This document shows, one piece after another, positions 18,846-27,244 of a stretch of DNA of 29,845 nt. Origin of the DNA: a virus; the IMG/VR virus record IMGVR_UViG_3300025117_000193, positions 1-29,845 of that record. One strand, written 5' to 3'. How positions within the stretch are numbered: position 1 is the first letter of the stretch; every line of letters begins with the position of its first letter. The notes below the pieces were generated by a model, which did not search any database, was not told the DNA's origin, and saw nothing but the letters and a program-made list of their open reading frames with translations. Position numbers and translations under genes: made by a program.

Positions 18846-19801
18846 CTGGAGGTCACACGACACAACTTTCTCCCGATGCCTGTCAAACTGCCATTGATGA
18901 AGCTCTGTTTGAAGCTCTTGAAAGACCGCTTGCGCCTTCTTATGTTGGCGTTGATTCTCCTGTATTTTTCCGAACCAGTCCAATAGATACCATTGCTTAC
19001 ATTTGGGATGAAGATTCCAATGTTGGCGGGTTCTTGGAGACTTCGGAACAGGAAGAAATCAAGTCGGAAAATACTTTCATCGGCAACCAAAAGACCGTCC
19101 GTGTGAAAAAGTGGATGAAATCAATTGGCGTGTCGGTGGAAGCGTTCAAAACCGACCAAGTCGGCAAGAGACAGCAAATTGGAGAGCAAATCGGTTCTCG
19201 TATGCGCGTTACCAAAGACCGAACTGCGATGGTTCGCGTTTATGGCGATGCGGCCGACGGTACTTACTTTACGACTCCCGATGCCGCCAATCTCGCTTCC
19301 AACTCTCACACTTTACTGAAAACTGGCGGAACGGAAGATAATCTGGACACCGGTGCTCTTACGCCCGACACTCTTTGGACGGCGTTCGTCAGTCTTACCA
19401 CTCAAGCCGGCCAAGACGGTGAAATTTCAGGCATTCATTCTCCGCGAGGTTTGCTTACCTGCACGACGCAATATAAGCATCTCAAAGAAATTCTGAATTC
19501 TGAATTGATAGCGGATGGCGGGGAAAATAATCTGAACATCTTTGAAACCGATTACGGTCGCGTAGCTCTCGGTCAAAGCTTGTATCTTAATAGCGCGTGG
19601 GACAGCGGGACTTATAAATCCACCGCAATCCACATCGTTTCCGATTATCATCGCCTTTATCGCAAAGTTCTATCAGAAATTGAAAATGACTTGATTGAAC
19701 CGCGATATTCAAGGACTGATAGTTGGGAGTATCGCTCGCGTTATTTGGAGGTAGCGTTTCCTGCTACATGGGAGGGTTATCAAATGCTCTCGGGAGCTTA
19801 A
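18827..19801 (+). CDS. Major capsid protein, start codon unclear
   Basis: Open frame of 324 residues from the first codon after an in-frame TGA (18824-18826). It reads SPDACQTAIDEALFEALERP, FFRTSPIDTIAYIW, EEIKSENTFIGNQKTVRVKKWMKSIGVSVEAF, then DRTAMVRVYGDAADGTYF and ends FPATWEGYQMLSGA. The pattern (N-terminal helices, a beta region, then a helical spine and P-domain-like part) fits an HK97-fold capsid protein, and it sits where expected. A TTG at 19034 would give only 255 residues and lose the well-coded N-terminus. No in-frame ATG/GTG/TTG exists between 18827 and 19034. Deleting one A after ATG 18823 would give M-NTINLITGG in frame. Start by ATT (18833) or frameshift are other options. Confidence 0.7.
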   Translation, partial: NTINLITGGHTTQLSPDACQTAIDEALFEALERPLAPSYVGVDSPVFFRTSPIDTIAYIWDEDSNVGGFLETSEQEEIKSENTFIGNQKTVRVKKWMKSIGVSVEAFKTDQVGKRQQIGEQIGSRMRVTKDRTAMVRVYGDAADGTYFTTPDAANLASNSHTLLKTGGTEDNLDTGALTPDTLWTAFVSLTTQAGQDGEISGIHSPRGLLTCTTQYKHLKEILNSELIADGGENNLNIFETDYGRVALGQSLYLNSAWDSGTYKSTAIHIVSDYHRLYRKVLSEIENDLIEPRYSRTDSWEYRSRYLEVAFPATWEGYQMLSGA

Positions 19802-19882
19802 TTACAATCGTTTAATCGCAATCATCTATGAATAAAAACATTGTTTATGGAAGTATCACGATTGCGATTGTAATTGCAATCG
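19801..19882 (+). other. Competing inverted repeats around the 19828 start codon
   Basis: ATTACAATCG (19801-19810) pairs with 19865-19874; AATCGCAATC (19814-19823) pairs with 19860-19869; and CGATTG (19865-19870) with CAATCG (19877-19882). The right arms overlap, so only one can form at a time. Two of the folds place ATG 19828 in the loop. Confidence 0.45.
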
Positions 19883-20493
19883 GAGCATACTTCTTTCCTA
19901 CGCAAGTTCAGCAACTTCAACAAGTAGTCGGCGCTGGCACAAGATATGTCAATGGATTGAGCACGACTTCAACTGCCCCTTCAGCTGGTCAAGTCTTGAC
20001 GACTACTTTAACTGTAAATGGTGCTACAACTCTTACTTCTACTTCTACTCTTGGATCTACTTATACGCAAAACGCCACATCAACCATTTCTTATGGTTAT
20101 GAAACGAGAGGAGGTGTTAAGTATGCGAATACAAGAGTAGCTTTAGACCAAAACACGAATGTTCCTTGCAACTTAGTGAATCCATTAAAAGCGACTTCTA
20201 CTCTCACTTTGTTTCAATTCGTCAATAACACCAGCACTTCAACGGCGGCTGTTATCCGAATTGCAACTACTTCAACGGCTTTCGCCACAACCTCGGCAGG
20301 CATACTAACTAATTTTGCCGCCGAAACTGTTGCGGCTAATACCAGCCGAACAATTTCTTTCAGACCTTATGGCCGTGATACGGCGGTAATTGGTCCCGAT
20401 GAATCAATTGTTGTGTGGGCGGAAGGAACGAATGGAGCAGGGAATAAGTTTTCGTTGGTTGGTTCTTGTTCAGCGGAGTTCGTTCAACCTTAG
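19828..20493 (+). CDS. Membrane-anchored Thr/Ser-rich surface protein
   Basis: 221 residues. N-terminal signal anchor (IVYGSITIAIVIAIGAYFF, ~5-23) without an evident cleavage site, a Thr/Ser-rich stalk to about 90, then a beta domain of ~130 residues with cysteines at PCNLV and GSCSAEFV that could form a disulfide. This C-terminal pattern resembles the next gene's product (NCTIG ... GTCTVMV). Located between capsid and head-tail adaptor, an unusual place for an exported protein. It may be exposed on the host surface or carried on the virion. Confidence 0.6.
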   Translation: MNKNIVYGSITIAIVIAIGAYFFPTQVQQLQQVVGAGTRYVNGLSTTSTAPSAGQVLTTTLTVNGATTLTSTSTLGSTYTQNATSTISYGYETRGGVKYANTRVALDQNTNVPCNLVNPLKATSTLTLFQFVNNTSTSTAAVIRIATTSTAFATTSAGILTNFAAETVAANTSRTISFRPYGRDTAVIGPDESIVVWAEGTNGAGNKFSLVGSCSAEFVQP

Positions 20494-20503
20494 TGTTTCC
20501 AAA

Positions 20504-20534
20504 CTATCGCTTTGGCTTGTGAACAAGGCGATAG
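20504..20534 (+). other. Intergenic hairpin
   Basis: CTATCGC (20504-20510) pairs with GCGATAG (20528-20534), with an inner CTTG/CAAG stem around TGAA. No poly-T follows. It sits between the two anchored protein genes; the remaining 38 nt contain short ATTAAAA repeats. Confidence 0.5.
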
Positions 20535-20572
20535 GATTGGGGACATTAAGATTAAAAATTAAAAATTAAGAC

Positions 20573-21016
20573 ATGAAAAAAAATCTAATTTTCTACTCAA
20601 TTGTCGCTGTGATTCTGATATACGCGGTGGCAAGTTTTTATCATATTTTCCAATCTAAAAAACAAAGTTTAGGAGCTTCATTTATTTCCTCGCCCTCTTT
20701 TATTTCCGCGTCTTCAACCGCTTTTACGCTCACCACAACTTCTCAACGCCTATTGGGGACATCTACGCCGACAAAAAGATTGGCGGCGAGTATTCAGCCA
20801 ATAAATTGCACGATTGGAACTGGCGCTGTGGTATTCATAAATATGAACAGCGATGCTGTGGCAACCGGTAATAACGGATTTGCTGTATTGTCTTCCACCA
20901 CTCAATCATTCGGGGATTATCCGGAAGCTGTGCCGATAGTTCAAGGCGCGGTTCAGGGCATTGTGCCTTTTGGCACTTGCACCGTAATGGTAACCGAGTG
21001 GAGGTCACAATATTAA
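20573..21016 (+). CDS. Membrane-anchored Ser/Thr-rich protein
   Basis: 147 residues. MKK then a hydrophobic helix (NLIFYSIVAVILIYAVASFYHIF), a Ser/Thr stalk (SSPSFISASSTAFTLTTTS) and an ~80-residue beta domain with cysteines in INCTIG and GTCTVMV. Same plan as the upstream product but shorter, so they may be paralogues. The start is followed one base after its stop by the adaptor gene, so it is cotranscribed with tail genes. Confidence 0.6.
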   Translation: MKKNLIFYSIVAVILIYAVASFYHIFQSKKQSLGASFISSPSFISASSTAFTLTTTSQRLLGTSTPTKRLAASIQPINCTIGTGAVVFINMNSDAVATGNNGFAVLSSTTQSFGDYPEAVPIVQGAVQGIVPFGTCTVMVTEWRSQY

Positions 21017-21017
21017 A

Positions 21018-22175
21018 ATGAGTAGCACAGTTCAACAAATAAAAAGTTCACTGACGGGAATGAATGGAGGCGCATCAGTTGATGACATCGTCAATCTTTA
21101 TGAATTGATGGAACGGGCGGCTAATACGATGCTTGCCAAAATTGACCCTCTTGACACAATTCGTCTTCAATCACTTTCGCAATTTGTTCATGATGATTTA
21201 CAGAATTACGCCTTGCCTTCCGATTACAAAAAAGTTATTGATTTGGCGAATGTGGAAGACCGTCAATCTACCGACCGGGCGCAAAGAGTGGCGGTTGAAC
21301 CTTTTGCCGCCAACATTGCTTTACGCAACAAAGAAATATCTATTGAGGCGTTGGAAGGAGTGAAATATGTGAGAATCAATTGGAAAGATTTAACCGCCAT
21401 TACGCTTCATACGATGGATTCTTTGACGGCCAACGGCACAATTTCAGTGGTGGGGTCGGCAACCGGGCTTAAGGCCAATACGCAATATAAGCTTTCAGGG
21501 ACTGCTTCAATTGAATTTGACCTTGTAGCTACTGGAGATGGGATTCAAAACACGACCTTGACAGCAGTTGATTTAACCGATGAAGATGAAATCGCCGACA
21601 TTATAATTCCAGTTTATTTGCCGACCACATCTGGGATAACATCGTTTACTTTCATTATGGGTAATGATTTAACGACTAATTACTGGACATCTACCGCTCA
21701 AACAACCCAAGCTGACGGCACTGCTTTCAGGGCAGGTTGGAATTTTCTTTTGTTTCCATGGAGCACGGCAACCGAAACAGGGACTGTCGCTCCAGCTACA
21801 ATTGATTCATTCAAACTGACTGTGGCGGCAACGGCGGCGAAAAATAACATTCGGGTTGATAACATTCTAGTTTCTACTGGAAGACTTTTTGACTTGAAAT
21901 ACTACTCTCAATATATTTTCAAGAATTCATCGGGCACTTGGATTTCTATTCCCACAACCGATGACGATACTTGTATTCTTGCTGGTACGGAAATTCAGAT
22001 ATTCCTTTTGGAATGTCTTATCGCTATTTATCAGCAGATGAGGGTAAAAGAAAAAGATTACAATTTTTCAAAGATTGAATTGAATGATTTATACAGACGC
22101 CTTCGCGGTGAACATCCCTCTCAATCAAAACCATTAACAGATAAATACTGGGGAACGCCCAGATTTCACCGATGA
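21018..22175 (+). CDS. Head-tail adaptor-like protein with inserted beta domain
   Basis: 385 residues. The N-terminal ~125 (VQQIKSSLTGMNGG, LYELMERAANTMLAKIDPLDTI, ALPSDYKKVIDL) and the C-terminal ~95 (CILAGTEIQIFLLECLIAIYQQM, NDLYRRLRGEHPSQ) look like one split helical adaptor. Between them, about 130-287, lies a beta-sandwich (IEFDLV, WNFLLFPWST, DSFKLTVAATAAKNNIRVDNILV), the pattern of carbohydrate-binding-module-like domains. It joins portal to tail. It overlaps the nozzle gene by 4 nt. Confidence 0.55.
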   Translation: MSSTVQQIKSSLTGMNGGASVDDIVNLYELMERAANTMLAKIDPLDTIRLQSLSQFVHDDLQNYALPSDYKKVIDLANVEDRQSTDRAQRVAVEPFAANIALRNKEISIEALEGVKYVRINWKDLTAITLHTMDSLTANGTISVVGSATGLKANTQYKLSGTASIEFDLVATGDGIQNTTLTAVDLTDEDEIADIIIPVYLPTTSGITSFTFIMGNDLTTNYWTSTAQTTQADGTAFRAGWNFLLFPWSTATETGTVAPATIDSFKLTVAATAAKNNIRVDNILVSTGRLFDLKYYSQYIFKNSSGTWISIPTTDDDTCILAGTEIQIFLLECLIAIYQQMRVKEKDYNFSKIELNDLYRRLRGEHPSQSKPLTDKYWGTPRFHR

Positions 22176-24007
22176 ATGAATTTTCTCTTATAACAGGTTG
22201 CAAGGGTTATTTAAGTCGCACCGACCCGACTAATTCCGATGAGGGATATCTCATTCAAGGTTCTCAAAATGTTTTAATAAATGATACCGAATCCAACGAT
22301 GACGGGGCGGTAGGAGGAAAAGTGGTAACTAGAGGAGGTTATGAACTTTTTGCTCAAGCCAATGACGCTAGTAATCCGATTCAATCGGAATTTGTTTGGA
22401 AAAACCATAATGGAGACGAGAGATTTTTACGGGAAGAAAACGGAGTTTTGAAATACTATGATGATGACAGTGAACAATTTGAACAGCTTTTGACTGGACT
22501 TTCAACTACAAAACCGATTCGGTTTGCCACCTATTGGAATATCACGGAGGGGATTGATATTTTGATATTTGTGGCTAATTCTTCTACGCTTTACGAATGG
22601 AGCGGGGCTAGAGGGACTATTGCCGGAGATGCTTCGGTTACGGCTGGAACAATAACCATTCAGGAAACAATTGCCACGGAAGGGTTCTTAACCGCTGGAA
22701 CGCGGAGTATTCGCATCAAAGATTCAGGCGGGACTTGGCGAGAAACTGTTTATACTGGGCAATCCGGCAGTGATTTTACCGTTTCAACCGATCTTTCAGG
22801 TTATACCTTTTCTGCCAATGCTCCCGTGATTCAAGTTGTTCGCGCTAATACTAATACTCCGGCTTCAGGATTTACTAACGACACAATTAAAGTTTTACAA
22901 AATCAGATTTTTGTTGGTTCGGAATCTTCTCGCAGAATTTATATTTCCAAAAATACCGATAATGCCGGCGCTATCCCTTTGTTTACTTTTTCCTCGCCTC
23001 GTCTTATCGGTGAGGGTGCCTTGAACACAATGGACGATGTTACGATAGGAATGGAAGTGGATGACAATAACAATCAAATGATTGTTTTTTCGGGTAAAAA
23101 CAGGGTTTATAGAGCATTTTTTGAAGTTTCGCCCGGTTCTACGGCTGATAGAGAAAATGTTTTGGTTAAACCATTGCTTGTTGGCGAAGGTCAAGGAGCG
23201 ATTTCACAAGAACTTATAGGAAAAGCCAAACAAGCGATTTATTGGGTAACGAATAACAAGGAATTGGTGGAATTGGCACAGGTGCAGAACCTTCCTTCAC
23301 CTCAAAGCAAACCGATTTCTGACCCGATAAGCACTGATTTCTTTGCCGCCACTTTTACTAATGGCAATGTCAAAACTTGGAGGAATTATCTTTGCGTAAC
23401 TTGTCCCACTGACGGTAATATGTGGATTTTTGATTTGGTTCAAAGATTTTGGAATCCGCCGCAAAAAATCGGCGTTCGTTTGCTCTCAATTTATAGCGAT
23501 TTGCTTTATGGACACTCCAATTCGGTGAATGAAACATATAAGTTATTTACCGGTGTCAATGATAACGGTAACCCTATTTCATTTAAGGCTCATTTTGCCT
23601 ATCGGAATGGTGGAAAAAGAGCGAATCTAAAGATTTTTGATAAGTATTTTACCGAATTGTATATCGCCAGTAATACGAAAGTAACTGTCAAATTGCTTTA
23701 CGAATGGAAAGGGGCAAAAGCGATTAAGACTTACGAATTAAGTGGCGCTGACGCGACTTATCTTTTCACTCCCCAAGCCTCTGCCGCTTTGGGTGTGAAT
23801 TCTCTGGGAACGAACCCATTGGGCGGACAACTTACGGCAGGAGAGAACACGCCCAAATACCGCAGAATCAAAAAAGTAACTCTCCAAGATTTTTTTGAAT
23901 TCCAAATCCGTTTTGAATGTGAGATGGACGATGCGGTTTTTCAAATTTTATCTCATGGGGCGAACATGAGTTTAAGCGATTCCGTGCCTTCAAAAATTAC
24001 AAATTAA
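22172..24007 (+). CDS. Tail nozzle / stabilisation protein-like
   Basis: 611 residues, beta-rich from end to end, beginning MNEFSLITGCKGYLSRTDPTN and containing repeated blade-like segments (IRFATYWNITEGIDILIFVANSSTLYEWSG; IKVLQNQIFVGSESSRRIYIS; QMIVFSGKNRVYRAFFE; WRNYLCVTCPTDGNMWIFDLVQRFWNPP). This matches the beta-propeller tail nozzle/needle-hub proteins of podoviruses (P22 gp10 or T7 gp12 type). Follows the adaptor with a 4-nt overlap. It forms the distal tail tube and probably binds the fibre protein encoded next. Confidence 0.65.
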   Translation: MNEFSLITGCKGYLSRTDPTNSDEGYLIQGSQNVLINDTESNDDGAVGGKVVTRGGYELFAQANDASNPIQSEFVWKNHNGDERFLREENGVLKYYDDDSEQFEQLLTGLSTTKPIRFATYWNITEGIDILIFVANSSTLYEWSGARGTIAGDASVTAGTITIQETIATEGFLTAGTRSIRIKDSGGTWRETVYTGQSGSDFTVSTDLSGYTFSANAPVIQVVRANTNTPASGFTNDTIKVLQNQIFVGSESSRRIYISKNTDNAGAIPLFTFSSPRLIGEGALNTMDDVTIGMEVDDNNNQMIVFSGKNRVYRAFFEVSPGSTADRENVLVKPLLVGEGQGAISQELIGKAKQAIYWVTNNKELVELAQVQNLPSPQSKPISDPISTDFFAATFTNGNVKTWRNYLCVTCPTDGNMWIFDLVQRFWNPPQKIGVRLLSIYSDLLYGHSNSVNETYKLFTGVNDNGNPISFKAHFAYRNGGKRANLKIFDKYFTELYIASNTKVTVKLLYEWKGAKAIKTYELSGADATYLFTPQASAALGVNSLGTNPLGGQLTAGENTPKYRRIKKVTLQDFFEFQIRFECEMDDAVFQILSHGANMSLSDSVPSKITN

Positions 24008-24008
24008 A

Positions 24009-24017
24009 TGGTAAAAT
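24009..24017 (+). promoter_or_regulatory. Extended -10 before the tail-fibre gene, leaderless
   Basis: TGG-TAAAAT (-10 at 24012-24017) ends 6 nt before ATG 24024. A weak TTCAAA lies 17 nt upstream (23989-23994). The mRNA would begin about at the ATG. Confidence 0.45.
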
Positions 24018-24023
24018 ATATTT

Positions 24024-25337
24024 ATGTATAAAATTCTAACATCTTTAATAATTCTTGGTTCATTTGTTTTTTCAGGTTGGATGTACCCCCAAATTCAACA
24101 GGTAAAAGAAACTCAAAACGAAATATCTTTTGGGGCCAAAAATGCTGTTGGTGGCGAAGTTTATTATTTAAGCGGTAGCGGGCTAACTTCTTCCGCCACT
24201 TCAATTGGATTGACAAAATTCGGTTATACCCAGCCGGGCGGAACTTATTCTAAATTCAGTATGCCAAACTTCGGCGATTTAGGATGCGCTACCATTCAAC
24301 CCGGCAACACATCGGGAAAACAGGAATTTATATCTTTTACGGGTGTTAGTCAGAACAGCGATGGCACAGCTACTCTTACCGGTGTTACAAGAGGGTTAGA
24401 GCGATATACGCCCTTTGCGGCTTCAACCACTTTACAAACGGCTCATGCCGGCGGTTCTGATATTGTTATTTCAAATTCCCCACCTTGTTTTTACGAATCC
24501 TATGCCAACTTATCTCAAGATGAAGCAGTTACCGGATTATGGAATTTCAATTCTTATTTGCCAACTTCAAGTATTACGGCGACTACTTCTGCTCAATTCA
24601 CAACCAAAAGCTATGTGGATAATCTAACCAATCAAGGAGCGGCAACTTCAACTTTGACTAATGGCGGTATTGTGGAATTAGCCACTCAACAAGAAATGGC
24701 TTCTTCAACAGATTCCGGTGATGTGGAAAAACCAAGAGTGCTTTGGAGTGCTTACGCTACTTCTTCGCCTTATACCGCTGGAATGTGGGCGCCGATAACG
24801 GATAAAGACGGGAAACTGAATCAGACATTTTGGAGATTGACTGATGCGTTCACCCCAACCGGTTTATGGACTTTCAATACTCTCGGAGTTGTTTTTAACG
24901 CTTCCACGACTTTTAATACCGCCACTTCCACTTTCAATTCTACTTTAGCGACTTTCGGCGATGTATTTATGGCGACTTCTTCAATAAAGTCTTTGAATGT
25001 CACTACCTTAAATGCCACTTCCACTTCGGCGACATCTACGATAAATATGTTGGAAGTAAAAACAAGATGTAAAAATTGCGTAAGTGGAACACAAATTGTA
25101 AATGCTTCTGCTGGTGGTCCTACAACTAACACAGGTCATGCTTCCGTTTCGGTTGATTGTCCATCTGACAAAAAATTAGTCGGTGGGGGAGCTTCTGATA
25201 CAGAAACCGATAGCAATGTCGCCGTAGCCGATAGTTATCCTGCTGATTCAAATACTTGGACGGCAACTTATGTTTGCGCAGGTGCGAGTTGTGATGCTAA
25301 TACAATGACTGTTTACGCAATTTGCGTAGATAATTAA
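24024..25337 (+). CDS. Tail-fibre-like protein with N-terminal signal anchor
   Basis: 437 residues. N-terminus MYKILTSLIILGSFVFSGWMYP is a signal peptide or anchor. It then has fibre-like features: a VTGLWNFNSYLP / FTPTGLWTFNTLG repeat pair, TTKSYVDNL (the 'TK-YVD' motif of tail fibres) and Thr/Ser/Ala repeats (TSTSATSTIN). The C-terminal ~100 residues have six cysteines (CKNC, DCPSDKKLVGGG, YVCAGASCD, ICVD), a module with 'CP..K.lvGGG' and 'SYPADSNTW' patterns, likely receptor-binding. A Sec signal on a virion fibre is odd; it could be a host-surface protein instead. Confidence 0.6.
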   Translation: MYKILTSLIILGSFVFSGWMYPQIQQVKETQNEISFGAKNAVGGEVYYLSGSGLTSSATSIGLTKFGYTQPGGTYSKFSMPNFGDLGCATIQPGNTSGKQEFISFTGVSQNSDGTATLTGVTRGLERYTPFAASTTLQTAHAGGSDIVISNSPPCFYESYANLSQDEAVTGLWNFNSYLPTSSITATTSAQFTTKSYVDNLTNQGAATSTLTNGGIVELATQQEMASSTDSGDVEKPRVLWSAYATSSPYTAGMWAPITDKDGKLNQTFWRLTDAFTPTGLWTFNTLGVVFNASTTFNTATSTFNSTLATFGDVFMATSSIKSLNVTTLNATSTSATSTINMLEVKTRCKNCVSGTQIVNASAGGPTTNTGHASVSVDCPSDKKLVGGGASDTETDSNVAVADSYPADSNTWTATYVCAGASCDANTMTVYAICVDN

Positions 25338-25338
25338 A

Positions 25339-27243
25339 ATGAACGAAGAACAAAAACTACTCGGACAAAAAGATATTCTGGCAAAGGTTGCGGAAACTCC
25401 CAATCTTCGGTTTGACCCGACTATGATTTCTGCTTATCAAGGTTTGGGCGGAGCTTTAACCAATGGCGGGATTCCGGGTCCCAATGTTCAGGCCACTCCT
25501 ATCGGGATTGCTTCTTCACAGAGCGGAATAAAGGCGATAACAGACATTTACAATCAAACGCAAGGAATGCAACCTCCGCCGAAACCGGCAACTGAACCCA
25601 CCCCGAAACCGGAAAAAACAACGGAGGATAAATTCGCCGAACAATTGGCTAATGAAGGATTGACTGATTTTGATAAGCAAAGATTAGAACTTGAACAACG
25701 GGCGATAAAAAGAACTCAAGAAACCAAAGATTTTATAACTTCTTTAAGTTCCCAACTTGACGCTTCCAAAGCTTCAATGCTTCAGGGTATCGGCGAACAA
25801 TATAATCGTATTATTCAGCAAACTGAAGAGGCAAACCGGCGCTATGAGGCGGTGGTGCAAACGGCGGGTATAAGAAGCGGAGGGGCGAAATATAGTCCGG
25901 AGATTACAAGCGGCATTTACCAAGCCGCCGTCAATGAAGGATTGCAAAGAGTGGCGGACATAATTTCAAAACGAAATGAAGCGATTGCTTCCGTAAATTC
26001 CGCTTATGATTCAAAGAAATTCACCTTAATGGCGGAGGAGTTTGACCGCTTGAATAAAATTAACAATGACTTGGATTCCACCTTGAAAGATATTGCGGAG
26101 GAACAGAGAAAGAAGACACAAGAATTAAATGTTGAAATTAACAAACAGAATAATGAAATAAGTATTTATAATGCCATTCAAGAAACGGGTTCAAGCGATC
26201 CTTCGGCTCTTTTTGCCAAATTGGGGGGTAAAGTCGGCACGGATGACATTAAAAAGTTTTTGGAAAATACAAAAAGCGGTATTGAAGAAGAAATCAAATT
26301 AAAATTAAGTGATGAACAAATAGGTAATTTAATTTCTGCGGGTTGGACAACTGGTAATCTAAACGGTGTTAAGACTTTATTGAAAACTAAAACTCTTGAT
26401 GAAATTAAACCTGCATTGACCGATGAGGAATATAATTCTTTGAAAAGCGCATTGAAAGGAATCGGAGAAAAAGCAACTGGGGATTATGCTCAATACTTAC
26501 AACTCAAACAAGCCGGTGAAATTCCTGAAACAATGGATTATTGGGGTTATTACCGGAATAAAAAAGTTAAGGATATACAGGCAGACACAATCGCTGGCAC
26601 TGATTTGGATACTAAGCAACAGGAGGTATTTAACAGAATTGTTGAAAAATATAACGCTTCTGAAGCAATTAAAGCACTTGATAGATCTAGTAATCTTCAA
26701 CAGATTGTAGCAAATATCAAAAGAGACCCAGCAAATGGCGCCAGACAACTCAATCTTATTTATGCGTATATTAAAGGGTTGGATACCGAATCGGCTGTTA
26801 GAGAAGGTGAAATAGATTTGGTGAAAAGTTTGAATTCTTATTCAGATAAATTCAAATTGGCTTTCCAAAAAATTAGCGAAGGCCGCCCCGTTACAGCTGA
26901 TGTAGCATTAGAAATTGCGGTCGGTGCGGAAGATTTAATTGCTTCAATTAAAAAAACAGCTGATAGAAAAGTCGCAACCTTTAACGCGCAAGCTAAAGCT
27001 AATGGCATAAAAATTAACAATGCTTGGACTGGCTTCAGAAACTCGGTGGAAATGAGCGTTGGTGAAATAGATGCCGCCAACGACTCTGTTAATGAAGAAG
27101 AAAATGCCAAAAATACTATAATCCAAATGGGCAACAGTGATTCGGCTTTTCAAGAAAAAGTAAAAAACTATCTTAATGGCAACAATCCACTTGGTCGTAT
27201 TCTGACTTATGTTGAAATTTTACAATTATTACAATCTCAATAA
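25339..27243 (+). CDS. Large helical internal virion-like protein
   Basis: 634 residues, overwhelmingly helical with long coiled-coil segments (EQYNRIIQQTEEANRRYEAV; EEFDRLNKINNDLDSTLKDI) and a proline linker (QPPPKPATEPTPKPEK) at about 77-92. Starts 1 nt after the fibre stop. A podovirus tail gene set followed by two or three such large helical proteins is typical of internal (ejection) virion proteins that form the DNA channel after attachment. The alternative is a tape-measure protein, but no long-tail genes are seen. No enzymatic motif. Confidence 0.5.
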   Translation: MNEEQKLLGQKDILAKVAETPNLRFDPTMISAYQGLGGALTNGGIPGPNVQATPIGIASSQSGIKAITDIYNQTQGMQPPPKPATEPTPKPEKTTEDKFAEQLANEGLTDFDKQRLELEQRAIKRTQETKDFITSLSSQLDASKASMLQGIGEQYNRIIQQTEEANRRYEAVVQTAGIRSGGAKYSPEITSGIYQAAVNEGLQRVADIISKRNEAIASVNSAYDSKKFTLMAEEFDRLNKINNDLDSTLKDIAEEQRKKTQELNVEINKQNNEISIYNAIQETGSSDPSALFAKLGGKVGTDDIKKFLENTKSGIEEEIKLKLSDEQIGNLISAGWTTGNLNGVKTLLKTKTLDEIKPALTDEEYNSLKSALKGIGEKATGDYAQYLQLKQAGEIPETMDYWGYYRNKKVKDIQADTIAGTDLDTKQQEVFNRIVEKYNASEAIKALDRSSNLQQIVANIKRDPANGARQLNLIYAYIKGLDTESAVREGEIDLVKSLNSYSDKFKLAFQKISEGRPVTADVALEIAVGAEDLIASIKKTADRKVATFNAQAKANGIKINNAWTGFRNSVEMSVGEIDAANDSVNEEENAKNTIIQMGNSDSAFQEKVKNYLNGNNPLGRILTYVEILQLLQSQ

Positions 27244-27244
27244 A

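Noticed and set aside
18244-18860. Group I intron carrying the HNH gene inside the capsid gene
   Set aside because: The HNH ORF fills almost the whole gap, leaving no room for a ribozyme core, and there is no 5' capsid exon with an ATG before it.
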